Shown here one piece after another: positions 1-7,925 of a stretch of 64,000 bases of DNA (its first letter is position 1; each line of letters starts with the position of its first letter). The translations under genes and the position numbers were made by a program. This DNA is from Rubritalea squalenifaciens DSM 18772 (GTDB taxonomy: Bacteria; Verrucomicrobiota; Verrucomicrobiia; Verrucomicrobiales; Akkermansiaceae), in the NCBI RefSeq assembly GCF_900141815.1, contig NZ_FQYR01000003.1, positions 992,001 through 1,056,000 on the forward strand, given 5' to 3'. A model generated the notes under the pieces. That model was not told the DNA's origin. It did not search any database and worked only from the letters and a program-made list of their open reading frames with translations.

Positions 1-289
1 TGAATTCATCTGCCCACCTAAGGCCATCAAGATCATTCCTGGTGAGATTCCAGCCGATGACGAGTGGTCCAAAGTCGAGAAGCGTCCTAAGGAGTTCGAT
101 ATCGACATGATCCGCTGCATCTACTGCGGCATGTGTGAAGAGGTCTGCCCTGAGCAAGCCATCTTCCTCCGCAAAGACTACGCCATCACCGGGACATCCC
201 GTGAAGATATGGTTCACAACAAAGAGAAGCTGTACGAAATCGGCGGCAAGCGTGTCGGCCTCGTCAACAAGTGGAATGAACTAAAATAG
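1..289 (+). CDS. nuoI: NADH-quinone oxidoreductase subunit I, C-terminal part
   Basis: This is the end of the complex I subunit that carries two 4Fe-4S clusters on the path from the peripheral arm to the quinone site. The reading frame is open from the left edge, so the gene starts outside the window. The second ferredoxin motif is intact (CIYCGMCEEVCP, from about position 116), and a final Cys-Pro of the first motif is visible at the very start (CPPKAI). The C-terminus (NKWNELK) ends at a TAG. The genes that follow are nuoJ-K-L-M-N, as expected, but an unrelated small gene intervenes first. Identity is secure from motif and context. Confidence 0.95.
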   Translation, partial: EFICPPKAIKIIPGEIPADDEWSKVEKRPKEFDIDMIRCIYCGMCEEVCPEQAIFLRKDYAITGTSREDMVHNKEKLYEIGGKRVGLVNKWNELK

Positions 290-315
290 TTAACAGTTAT
301 CGGTTAAAAGTTATT
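289..315 (+). repeat. Left imperfect inverted repeat flanking the four-helix-bundle gene
   Basis: This 27-base AT-rich stretch begins at the last base of the nuoI stop codon. Compared with the reverse complement of 768-794 it matches at 20 of 27 positions, starting with GTTAA and sharing a central GGTTA. The two repeats bracket the small gene between nuoI and nuoJ. Confidence 0.5.
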
Positions 316-349
316 AGAGATTTTGCAGCACTGGTGTGCTGATCTAAAT

Positions 350-760
350 ATGGAAACACAGATTACATCATTTGAAGATTTGGAAGCCTACAAAGCATGT
401 AGGGAGTTCCGCATTTTTGCATGTACTGTGATTGCAAAATCTCTCAACCAGCAAAAAGAATTTGAATTAGCTAAGCAGTTAAAAGATTCCGCTAGATCCA
501 CAACAGCGAACATTGCCGAAGGCTACGGAAGGTTTCATCACCTCGATAATGCCAAGTTTTGTTCAAACGCTCGTGGCTCTCTCTATGAAGCTCTCGAACA
601 CATCATCACAGCTAGCGACGAAGGATTTACTACAGAACAAAATCTATCTACCTCCAGAGAATACTTTGAAAAGTCAGTTAAACTATTAAACGGCTACATC
701 AATTACCTCTACCGTTCCGCTAACAAATCAAAAAATCAATCAGCTCCCCAGAGCTGCTAA
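350..760 (+). CDS. Four-helix-bundle protein of the 23S rRNA intervening-sequence family
   Basis: A protein of about 136 residues resembling the four-helix-bundle proteins first noticed inside intervening sequences of 23S rRNA (TIGR02436 type). Family hallmarks are the opening FEDLEAYKACREF, the central RSTTANIAEGYGR and the later ARGSLYEALEHI. Biochemical function is unknown for the family. The ATG at 350 is preferred, although the frame is open from a TTG at 323. The gene sits inside the complex I operon, in the same direction, between nuoI and nuoJ. It is visibly richer in A+T than its neighbours and is flanked by imperfect inverted repeats, which suggests a late insertion. It has no evident role in complex I. 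Confidence 0.85.
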   Translation: METQITSFEDLEAYKACREFRIFACTVIAKSLNQQKEFELAKQLKDSARSTTANIAEGYGRFHHLDNAKFCSNARGSLYEALEHIITASDEGFTTEQNLSTSREYFEKSVKLLNGYINYLYRSANKSKNQSAPQSC

Positions 761-767
761 TTAACCA

Positions 768-794
768 ATTAACACCTAACCAATCACTCTTAAC
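768..794 (+). repeat. Right imperfect inverted repeat flanking the four-helix-bundle gene
   Basis: This is the inverted partner of 289-315. It lies between the four-helix-bundle gene and the GTG start of nuoJ, five bases before that start. Confidence 0.5.
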
Positions 795-798
795 TATC

Positions 799-1365
799 GT
801 GCCTACACCACTTTTCTACATCTTCGCACTGATCATGCTTGCGGGCGGTATCTGCGTAGTAGCGCTGAAGAACCCGGTTTCCAGTGCACTCGCGATGATT
901 ACCTCCTTCATCGGTCTCGCTGCTCTGTTTGTTGGACTGAATGCCTACTTTGTCGGTGTTCTTCAAGTCCTCGTCTATGCAGGTGCCATCATGGTCCTCT
1001 TCCTCTTCATCATCATGCTTCTTGATATCAAGAAGGAAGAAGGCAAGACCCGCAGACTATCCTTCATCTCTGCAGGCATCATGGTACCTCTTCTGTTAGT
1101 CCTCCAGCTCATTGCCGTCCTCCAGACAAGCAACCTTGGCGACTTCACACCTATCACCAAGGAATCCATGGCGATCAGCGCCCAGAGCCTTCCTGAAGGA
1201 ACTGCCAAAGCTAGCTTGGAAAGCGGTGATCTCCCCGATGTAAACCTGATCGGCCAGAAACTCTTCACTGACTACAACTTCCCCCTCCAAGTTGTGGGCG
1301 TACTCTTGCTTGTCGCCACCGTGGGCTGTGTGGCTCTCTCCAAGAAACTCAAATCCAAAGGCTAG
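799..1365 (+). CDS. nuoJ: NADH-quinone oxidoreductase subunit J
   Basis: Membrane subunit of complex I, 188 residues, starting at a GTG. Five hydrophobic segments are visible. The conserved stretch GVLQVLVYAGAIMVLFLFIIML is the NuoJ TM3 region with its family-typical VYAGAIMVLF. Subunit J forms part of the E-channel that links quinone reduction to proton pumping. The loop between the fourth and fifth membrane segments (about residues 110-155) is longer than in enterobacterial NuoJ. The gene follows the inserted four-helix-bundle gene and is 30 bases upstream of nuoK, so it depends on read-through or on a promoter in the insert. Confidence 0.95.
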   Translation: MPTPLFYIFALIMLAGGICVVALKNPVSSALAMITSFIGLAALFVGLNAYFVGVLQVLVYAGAIMVLFLFIIMLLDIKKEEGKTRRLSFISAGIMVPLLLVLQLIAVLQTSNLGDFTPITKESMAISAQSLPEGTAKASLESGDLPDVNLIGQKLFTDYNFPLQVVGVLLLVATVGCVALSKKLKSKG

Positions 1366-1395
1366 ACACAAGCAACCTGAACCTTTTCCTATCCA

Positions 1396-1719
1396 ATGAC
1401 TGCTAGTCTCACAGAATACCTTTTCATGTCCGGCCTCCTCTTCGCCATTGGTTTGGCAGGAGTCATCATCCGTCGGAACATCATTGTCATCTTCATGTGC
1501 CTGGAGCTCATGCTCGCTGCGGCATCCCTCACCTTGGTCGCCTTCTCCAGAGCGAATCTCGGTGCAGATGGACTGCCTGACTATGACGGACAGATGCTTG
1601 TCTTCTTCATCATCACCGTGGCTGCAGCTGAAGTTGCTGTAGGTCTCGCCATCATCGTCGCGCTCTATCGCGCTAGACAGACAGTCTCCACGGACGACCT
1701 CACCAGCCTCAAAGGATAA
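1396..1719 (+). CDS. nuoK: NADH-quinone oxidoreductase subunit K
   Basis: Small complex I membrane subunit, 107 residues with three membrane helices, homologous to the Mrp/Sha antiporter subunit MnhC. The conserved carboxylate in helix 2 is visible in [13 protein letters not shown], and the third helix contains [18 protein letters not shown] with a second conserved Glu. Both are part of the E-channel in known complex I structures. The size is normal and the gene lies in the standard J-K-L order. Confidence 0.97.
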   Translation: MTASLTEYLFMSGLLFAIGLAGVIIRRNIIVIFMCLELMLAAASLTLVAFSRANLGADGLPDYDGQMLVFFIITVAAAEVAVGLAIIVALYRARQTVSTDDLTSLKG

Positions 1720-1756
1720 CCCATTTTCTAATCACTAGCTCTATAAGTTTCATCCC

Positions 1757-3574
1757 ATGCAAGCTTGGATCTTACTCTTCCTACCTCTCGTTAGTGCCAT
1801 CATCATCCACTTTCTGCTCAGACAGAAATTGGCGACGATCGCTGCCGTGCTCGGCACTGTAGCTACAGGCATTGGCCTAGCCCTCTCCTTCCTGCTACTT
1901 GGCAGCACGGATACTCCAGCCCCAATCCACTGGATATCTGTTGGCGACTTCCATATCGATATCGGCCTGAAGCTCGACCAGCTCTCCACCGGCATGATGA
2001 TCGTGGTGACCGGCATTGGTTTCCTCGTCCACCTCTTCTCCCTCGGCTACATGAAGGATGACGATGCGAAGGCACGCTACTTCGGCAACCTCTCCCTCTT
2101 CATGTTCTCCATGACGGGTATTGTCCTCGCGAACAACTTCATCATGATGTTCATCTTCTGGGAGCTCGTTGGTCTATCTTCCTACCTGCTCATCGGTCAC
2201 TGGTACAAGAAGGACACGGCTGCCGACGCGGCCAAGAAAGCCTTCCTCTCCAACCGTGTGGGTGACTTCGGCTTCATCATCGGTATCCTCATGCTCTGGG
2301 GCCTCACCGCCACCTTTACCTTTGCTGAGATGGGTGAAGCAGGCCTCACTCAGGCGACTCCATTCTTCGGCGCAGCCGTTCTTCTCATCTTCTGCGGTGC
2401 GATCGGCAAGTCCGCCCAGCTTCCACTCCATGTCTGGCTTCCAGACGCCATGGAAGGTCCGACCCCTGTTTCCGCCCTCATCCACGCGGCGACCATGGTG
2501 GCTGCCGGTGTCTACATGATGGCCCGCCTCTTCCTTTCCGTCGGCGTTGACGTAGTGCCTCTTTGCTCTGCTAGCACCATCGCTTGGATCGGTGGCCTCA
2601 CCTCACTTTTTGCCGCCCTCATGGCGACTCAGCAGGACGACATCAAAAAGATCCTCGCCTACTCCACCCTCTCCCAGCTTGGTTACATGGTGATGGCCGT
2701 GGGCCTCATTGCACCAGAGGCTAGCATGTTCCACCTCTACACCCACGCTTGGTTCAAGGCACTTCTCTTCCTGGGTTCCGGTGCCGTCATCTATGCCTGC
2801 CACCACGAGCAGGACATCTGGAAAATGGGCGGACTGTTCAAAAAGATGCCTATTACAGCGATCACGTTCCTCATTGGTACAGCTGCTCTTACCGCAGTTC
2901 CATTCACATCAGGTTTCTACTCAAAAGAAGGCATCCTTCACGCAGCCCACCATCAGCCACTCTTCTGGGTAGCTGCATTTGTTGCTATGCTAACCACCTT
3001 CTACATGTTCCGTCTGTTCTTCGTTGCCTTCCTTGGCAAAGCTCGAGGACATGGTGCAGAAGAAGCTAAAGAAGTATCACCACTCATGTCGTTACCGCTG
3101 CTTGTTTTGGCAGTCATGGCTCTTGCTTCTCCTTTCCTCAGCCAGTTCTTCCCATGGGACGAAACAGCCAGCGGAAAGCCGATTCCATTCCACGCGAAGC
3201 CTGCAATGAACGACATTCTTTGGACCTCCATCGGAGCCTTCACCATCGGTCTGGTTCTCGCCTTCATCTTCTACTTCGGCAAAGACCGTGATCCACTTAA
3301 GGGCAATGCCATCATGAAGGTCTTCCGCAATAAGTTCTACGTGGATGAATTCTACGGCGGTCTCGTCAAATACGTGCAGGACATCGGTGCAGCCATCGTG
3401 GACTTCTTCGACCAATTTGTGATCAATGGACTGATTGTTGGTGGTCTCACCCGCACAGCCCAAGGTCTTGGCGGCATCTTCCGCCGCACCATGCAGTCCG
3501 GTAACCTGCAGAACTACGCTTACCTACTTGGCGGCGGAATCATCCTCGTCATCTACCTCACCGTTTTCATCTAA
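1757..3574 (+). CDS. nuoL: NADH-quinone oxidoreductase subunit L
   Basis: The distal antiporter-like proton-pumping subunit of complex I, 605 residues with about 16 membrane helices. Family landmarks include FIFWELVGLSSYLLIGHW with the essential Glu near residue 138, GPTPVSALIHAATMVAAG near residue 234, and THAWFKALLFLG near residue 328. The C-terminal region (KFYVDEFYGG) leads into the long lateral helix typical of NuoL. It is a little shorter at the C-terminal end than the E. coli protein (613) but complete. It is followed after 20 bases by nuoM. Confidence 0.97.
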   Translation: MQAWILLFLPLVSAIIIHFLLRQKLATIAAVLGTVATGIGLALSFLLLGSTDTPAPIHWISVGDFHIDIGLKLDQLSTGMMIVVTGIGFLVHLFSLGYMKDDDAKARYFGNLSLFMFSMTGIVLANNFIMMFIFWELVGLSSYLLIGHWYKKDTAADAAKKAFLSNRVGDFGFIIGILMLWGLTATFTFAEMGEAGLTQATPFFGAAVLLIFCGAIGKSAQLPLHVWLPDAMEGPTPVSALIHAATMVAAGVYMMARLFLSVGVDVVPLCSASTIAWIGGLTSLFAALMATQQDDIKKILAYSTLSQLGYMVMAVGLIAPEASMFHLYTHAWFKALLFLGSGAVIYACHHEQDIWKMGGLFKKMPITAITFLIGTAALTAVPFTSGFYSKEGILHAAHHQPLFWVAAFVAMLTTFYMFRLFFVAFLGKARGHGAEEAKEVSPLMSLPLLVLAVMALASPFLSQFFPWDETASGKPIPFHAKPAMNDILWTSIGAFTIGLVLAFIFYFGKDRDPLKGNAIMKVFRNKFYVDEFYGGLVKYVQDIGAAIVDFFDQFVINGLIVGGLTRTAQGLGGIFRRTMQSGNLQNYAYLLGGGIILVIYLTVFI

Positions 3575-3594
3575 TTTTTCCCAACTGAAAGACA

Positions 3595-5040
3595 ATGATG
3601 CTACTCGCACTCATCCTCATCCCCATCCTCGCAGCAGTCGCTATCTTTTTTGGAGCGCCGGCACGCCTGACGACTCTCGGCGCGGCGGCTGTGAATCTGG
3701 TCACTTCCATTGCTGCTGTTCTCTGCCAGTCCTGTGCTAGCGGTTTCAGCCTACAAGTCCTCGAAAATCCTTCGATCCACCTGAGCTTGGGCATTGACGG
3801 GATCAGCAGCATTCTCTTGCTGCTCTCCACCATCGTCACTCTGGCGGCAGCTCTCAGTGGCACTTGCCCAGAAGGTAAGGAAAAACTCTGGTTCGGCAGC
3901 ATCCTGCTCATCGCGGCCGGGGCGATCGGCGCCTTCGTCTCTACCGACCTGTTCTTCTTCTATGCCTTCCACGAGCTGGCACTCATCCCAACCTTCCTCA
4001 TGATCGGCATCCTCGGTCGTGGCGACCGCAAGGAAGCCGCCTGGAAAGCTACCGTCTATCTCGCCTTCGGCTCCATCGTCCTACTCGCTGGCATCCTTCT
4101 AGCCGCTGGACAAGTTGGCAGCTTCGCCTTTGAAGACCTTAAAGCCATCGCAGATGTAGACACCCAGAAAAACGTCGCCATCCTGCTCATCATCGGCTTC
4201 GGCACACTGGTTTCCCTCTTCCCGTTCCACTCTTGGGCGGCACCAGCTTATGCATCCGCACCAGCTCCGGTAGCGATGCTTCACTCCGGTGTTCTCAAGA
4301 AATTCGGTCTCTACGGTCTCCTTCGCGTTGGTCTCGCTGTCGCTCCAGAAGGCATGCAGCACTGGCTGAACCTTCTTCTCGTGCTCCTACTCTGCAACAT
4401 CATCTGGGTAGGTCTGGTAACCATCAACCAGAAACGCCTCGACCTCATGCTGGGTAACTCCTCCGTGATGCACATGGGCTACATCTTCCTCGCTATCGCT
4501 GCACTCATTGCTTCTGATGGAAAAATCCAGAATGCCGACGGTTCCTACACCCTCGCCGCATCCGCTGCAACACTGCTGATGTTTGCACACGGTATCTCCA
4601 TCGCCCTCTCCTTCGCGCTTGCTGATCGTATCGAGGCCAAAACCAAGACACTGGAAATCAACCAACTCGGCGGTCTTGCCAAGACAGCTCCGCGCCTCGC
4701 CTTCCTCTTCGGTCTCGCAGGCATGGCCTCCATCGGCCTTCCGGGTCTCGCAAACTTCGCGGGTGAAGTCATGGTCTTCTTCTCCGGCTTTGAGGGCTGG
4801 AACCAAACCAAAGATCTCGGCCCTGTTCAGATCGCTACCATCATCGCCATCTGGGGTGTTGTGATCTCCGCTGTCTACATGCTCCGCGCCTTCCGTCACA
4901 CCTTCCAAGGCGACACACTGCGCAGCACCGAGCACGCTACTGACCTCTCACTGGCAGAGAAAGCTCCGGCTATTCTTCTCGCCGCTGTCCTGCTGGTGGT
5001 GGGCTTCTACCCGAACATTCTTCTCAACCTTCTCAAATAA
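3595..5040 (+). CDS. nuoM: NADH-quinone oxidoreductase subunit M
   Basis: Second antiporter-like pumping subunit of complex I, 481 residues and about 14 membrane helices. The start is taken at the first of two adjacent ATGs. The conserved FYAFHELALIPTFLMIG carries the Glu of TM5, and HSWAAPAYASAPAPVAMLHSGVLKK matches the TM7-8 region with the conserved Lys. The usual W-x-P-DAHTEAPTP signature is changed to SWAAPAYASAPAPVAM, a divergence also seen in some other phyla. Operon position between nuoL and nuoN supports the call. Confidence 0.95.
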   Translation: MMLLALILIPILAAVAIFFGAPARLTTLGAAAVNLVTSIAAVLCQSCASGFSLQVLENPSIHLSLGIDGISSILLLLSTIVTLAAALSGTCPEGKEKLWFGSILLIAAGAIGAFVSTDLFFFYAFHELALIPTFLMIGILGRGDRKEAAWKATVYLAFGSIVLLAGILLAAGQVGSFAFEDLKAIADVDTQKNVAILLIIGFGTLVSLFPFHSWAAPAYASAPAPVAMLHSGVLKKFGLYGLLRVGLAVAPEGMQHWLNLLLVLLLCNIIWVGLVTINQKRLDLMLGNSSVMHMGYIFLAIAALIASDGKIQNADGSYTLAASAATLLMFAHGISIALSFALADRIEAKTKTLEINQLGGLAKTAPRLAFLFGLAGMASIGLPGLANFAGEVMVFFSGFEGWNQTKDLGPVQIATIIAIWGVVISAVYMLRAFRHTFQGDTLRSTEHATDLSLAEKAPAILLAAVLLVVGFYPNILLNLLK

Positions 5041-5059
5041 TCTCTTCTGATTCTTTATT

Positions 5060-6496
5060 ATGCACTTACTTGAGTTCTTTGTTGCTGGCTTTGGTCTCGC
5101 CCTCTTGATGTGGGAGGCTTTTGCTTCGCCAAAAAACAAATCCATCCTGGCTCTCGCTGGCGCTGGAGGTCTGACCGTGGCTCTTATCGTTTTGATCTGG
5201 TCCACTTGCTGCCCGTGTACATCCTGTGAAGTCCCACAATGGATGAGCCGCTTCTACGGAATTGGAGAATACACAGTCTTCTTCAAAGGCTTTGCCCTCG
5301 TTTCCACCATCATCGTACTCCTCATGAGCTACGACTTCCGCAAGATCCTGAACCGCTACACCTGCCCGGACGCTACGGAAAACAACACTGGTGAATTCTA
5401 CTGCCTCCCTGTTTTCGCCTGCGCAGGCCTGATGTGGATGGCTTCCGCGACTGACCTCGTCTCCATCTTCGTAGCTCTCGAGCTTGTCACCATCACCTTC
5501 TACGTAATGGTCGCCTACATGCGCCGTAACGTTGGTTCCCTCGAAGCGGGTGTAAAATACCTCATCCTCGGAGCCCTCTCTACAGGCTTCCTTGTCTACG
5601 GTATCGCCTGGCTTTATGGGGCTACAAAGACTACTGATCTTGCAGCAATTGCTGCTGGCCCAATCACCAGTTCTCCTGCTCTTCTCTACGGTCTTGCCCT
5701 CATCATCATCTCCCTTGGCTTCAAGGTCGGTGCAGCTCCAATGCAACTCTGGATCCCGGACGTTTATCAAGGTGCGCCAACTCCGATTACCTCCTTCCTC
5801 TCAGTAGCCTCCAAAGCTGCCGGTTTCGGTGTCGCCATCACCATCCTCAAGCCATTCCTAATGGCTGAAGCTACCCAGCCAGCTGTCGCGACCATTCTCG
5901 TGCTCATGGCTGCTGCTACCCTGATCTACGGTAACTTTGCCGCCCTTGCCCAGACCAACTTCAAGCGACTGCTCGCCTACTCATCCATTGCCCACGCTGG
6001 ATTCATCCTACTTGGCATGGCCACTCAGTCCTTCGACTCAGTTCTCTTCTATCTGGCAACTTACCTCATCATGACCTTCGCCGGCTTCTTCGTTCTCGGT
6101 CTGATCCGTAACAACGACGACTCCGACGAAATCGATGCCTTCAATGGTCTAGGAAAGCGCAACCCTACCCTCGCTCTAGCCGTAACGATCATCATGGCTT
6201 CCATGGCAGGCGTGCCCCTGACAGCTGGCTTCCTTGGTAAGTTCTTCATCTTCGGTGCTGCTGTGAACAATCTGGATATCGTGAGCTGGCCAGTGCTCGT
6301 CGTGGCCTTTGCCGCTGCAGCCTCTGGCTTCTACTACTACTTCAAGGTGATTCGTGCCGTCTACTGGTTCGCCCCTGAGAAGAGCGAGCCATTGCAAATC
6401 AGCCTGATTGCCAAGCTTGCCCTGATCCTGTTCACCACCGCGATCATTGTCTTCGGAATCTACCCGCAGCCAATCATGTCCATCGTTGGCGGGTAA
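5060..6496 (+). CDS. nuoN: NADH-quinone oxidoreductase subunit N
   Basis: Third antiporter-like subunit of complex I, 478 residues. Recognisable segments are VALELVTITFYVMVAYMRR (TM5 with Glu), PMQLWIPDVYQGAPTPITSFLSVASKAAGF (the NuoN signature) and NFKRLLAYSSIAHAGFILLG. It is the last nuo gene and a strong terminator follows within 30 bases. A short extra Cys-rich loop (STCCPCTSC, near residue 49) lies in the N-terminal part and is not typical of NuoN. Confidence 0.96.
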   Translation: MHLLEFFVAGFGLALLMWEAFASPKNKSILALAGAGGLTVALIVLIWSTCCPCTSCEVPQWMSRFYGIGEYTVFFKGFALVSTIIVLLMSYDFRKILNRYTCPDATENNTGEFYCLPVFACAGLMWMASATDLVSIFVALELVTITFYVMVAYMRRNVGSLEAGVKYLILGALSTGFLVYGIAWLYGATKTTDLAAIAAGPITSSPALLYGLALIIISLGFKVGAAPMQLWIPDVYQGAPTPITSFLSVASKAAGFGVAITILKPFLMAEATQPAVATILVLMAAATLIYGNFAALAQTNFKRLLAYSSIAHAGFILLGMATQSFDSVLFYLATYLIMTFAGFFVLGLIRNNDDSDEIDAFNGLGKRNPTLALAVTIIMASMAGVPLTAGFLGKFFIFGAAVNNLDIVSWPVLVVAFAAAASGFYYYFKVIRAVYWFAPEKSEPLQISLIAKLALILFTTAIIVFGIYPQPIMSIVGG

Positions 6497-6518
6497 GCTA
6501 CCCTCTACTTTTCAAAGC

Positions 6519-6555
6519 AAAAGCCCCACTTGATCACTCAAGCGGGGCTTTTTGT
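6519..6555 (+). terminator. Rho-independent terminator after nuoN
   Basis: Stem arms at 6521-6533 and 6538-6550 pair over 13 bases with a single G-U, and are followed by a T-rich run. It closes the nuo operon. The sequence is nearly symmetric, so it may also serve the convergent gene on the other strand. Confidence 0.9.
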
Positions 6556-6578
6556 TTTAGATGCTATGAAACTTGAAA

Positions 6579-7007
6579 TTAGTCTTCTTCCTCTTCTCGC
6601 TTCGCTGCGAGACGCTCTTCAGGACTATCCTTCCACATCAGCAACGCTTTAAAGACATCACCGATCCCTCTAGTTTGGTGCATGGAGCGTTCGATCTCCA
6701 CCTCGGCTTCCTGGTACTCGCTAGTATTCTCCATAGAGAGCTCGATTTCACGCAGTCTCTCTTTCACCGCTTCGTCTCCAGCGATGAGTCGCATTTTGGC
6801 AAGCTTCGCATAGCGTCTGAGTTCATCAATCATGCTGCGTAGCTCATCCCACTCAGCACGCTGATCCTGAGTCAGGCCACTTTCGAATTTGGCCATCCCA
6901 GCATCGAGATTTTCATCTAAATCGATCAATTGCTGGACGCGTAAATCTGGGGATTTGGAAAGTTCCGCGTCCATCTCATCATAAATCTCTCTGAATAATG
7001 CTTTCAT
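6579..7007 (-). CDS. Hypothetical helical protein
   Basis: A hydrophilic, highly charged protein of 142 residues, predicted almost entirely alpha-helical or coiled coil (runs such as QRAEWDELRSMIDELRRYAKLAK). The ATG at 7007 (MKALFREIYDEMDAEL) is preferred over the upstream in-frame start at 7040 because it is preceded by an AGGG element and gives a natural N-terminus. There is no signal peptide and no recognised catalytic motif. It converges on the nuo operon and is divergent from sdhC, whose upstream repeat array lies in the shared intergenic space. Function unknown. Confidence 0.7.
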   Translation of the reverse strand: MKALFREIYDEMDAELSKSPDLRVQQLIDLDENLDAGMAKFESGLTQDQRAEWDELRSMIDELRRYAKLAKMRLIAGDEAVKERLREIELSMENTSEYQEAEVEIERSMHQTRGIGDVFKALLMWKDSPEERLAAKREEEED

Positions 7008-7065
7008 CACCCTAAAACCTAACACCTTTCTCCTGATCATCCAACCAAAAGTGGAGGCTCAGGGG

Positions 7066-7105
7066 CATATTTCGGCATATTTCGGCATAATTCATCATAT
7101 TTCGG
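7066..7105 (+). repeat. Four tandem 10-bp units upstream of sdhC
   Basis: Four consecutive decamers: CATATTTCGG at 7066, CATATTTCGG at 7076, the degenerate CATAATTCAT at 7086, and CATATTTCGG at 7096. The period is close to one helical turn, so all copies face the same side of the DNA. The array ends 40 bases before the -35 element of the sdhC promoter, which fits an activator or repressor binding array. Confidence 0.85.
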
Positions 7106-7145
7106 AAATAGGTTCATAAAGACTCCATTTTTTCAAAGGCACTAC

Positions 7146-7174
7146 TTGAAATTGTCACCGTTTCCCCCTATCTA
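7146..7174 (+). promoter_or_regulatory. Putative sigma-70 promoter of sdhCA
   Basis: A TTGAAA at 7146-7151 and a TATCTA at 7169-7174 are separated by exactly 17 bases, about 30 bases ahead of the sdhC ATG. This is a hand-read prediction. Confidence 0.55.
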
Positions 7175-7205
7175 GCCGGAAGTTCACGACACCGAAAAAC
7201 TAATA

Positions 7206-7889
7206 ATGAGCAATTCTTCCTGTTCCCTGTGCCAATTCTGGTCCTCCTCAATTGGTAAAAAGATCGTAGTAGCCCTCACGGGTATCGTTCTCGTCGGCTT
7301 CCTTGCAGGCCACTTGGCTGGTAACCTTCTCGTCTATGTAGGCGCAGAAGACTTCAATGAATACGCTGAATTCTTGCATGGTATGGCTCACGGAGCAGGT
7401 ATCTGGATTGCACGCATCGTACTCCTCACTTGCTTTGTTCTCCACATCGTAGCCACCATCCAGCTCACCACAGCGAACCGCGCGGCACGTGAAAACCGCT
7501 ACCAGTGCGAAGGCACCATGACCGCTTCCCGCTCATCACGCCTGATGATCTGGTCTGGTCTCACCATCCTTGCATTCGTGATCTTCCACATCCTCCACTA
7601 CACAGTGCGTGTAGATGCTGAGCTTGCAGCTCTGGCAAACGAAGGGAACCCTTACGGCATGCTTGTCCTCGGATTCAAAAATCCTCTCGTTAGCATCTTC
7701 TACATCATCGCCATCAGCCTGCTTTGCAGCCACCTTTCTCACGGCGTTGCTTCCATCTTCCAGACCTTGGGTCTTCGCTCAAGAAAAAGCGCTGGCCTCA
7801 TCGACGGCTTGGCCAAGGCCTACACTGCTGTCATCTGGATCGGCTTCATTTCCATTCCTATCGCCGTACTTGCAGGTTTCGTGAAGTAA
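7206..7889 (+). CDS. sdhC: Succinate dehydrogenase/fumarate reductase cytochrome b subunit
   Basis: Membrane anchor of succinate:quinone oxidoreductase, 227 residues with five hydrophobic segments. It matches the Bacteroidetes/epsilon type cytochrome b558 subunit (TIGR02046-like), in which a single subunit binds two hemes. Candidate axial histidines lie in GFLAGHLAGN (helix I), near FLHGMAHGAG, in FVLHIVATIQ (helix II), in FHILHYTVR (helix III) and in CSHLSHGVASIFQ (helix IV). It feeds electrons between SdhA/SdhB and the quinone pool. It is followed after 36 bases by sdhA. The ATG at 7206 is preceded by the promoter described at 7146. Confidence 0.92.
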   Translation: MSNSSCSLCQFWSSSIGKKIVVALTGIVLVGFLAGHLAGNLLVYVGAEDFNEYAEFLHGMAHGAGIWIARIVLLTCFVLHIVATIQLTTANRAARENRYQCEGTMTASRSSRLMIWSGLTILAFVIFHILHYTVRVDAELAALANEGNPYGMLVLGFKNPLVSIFYIIAISLLCSHLSHGVASIFQTLGLRSRKSAGLIDGLAKAYTAVIWIGFISIPIAVLAGFVK

Positions 7890-7925
7890 TCATCTAGTAC
7901 TTAACTATCAAAACTTTCCAAGACT

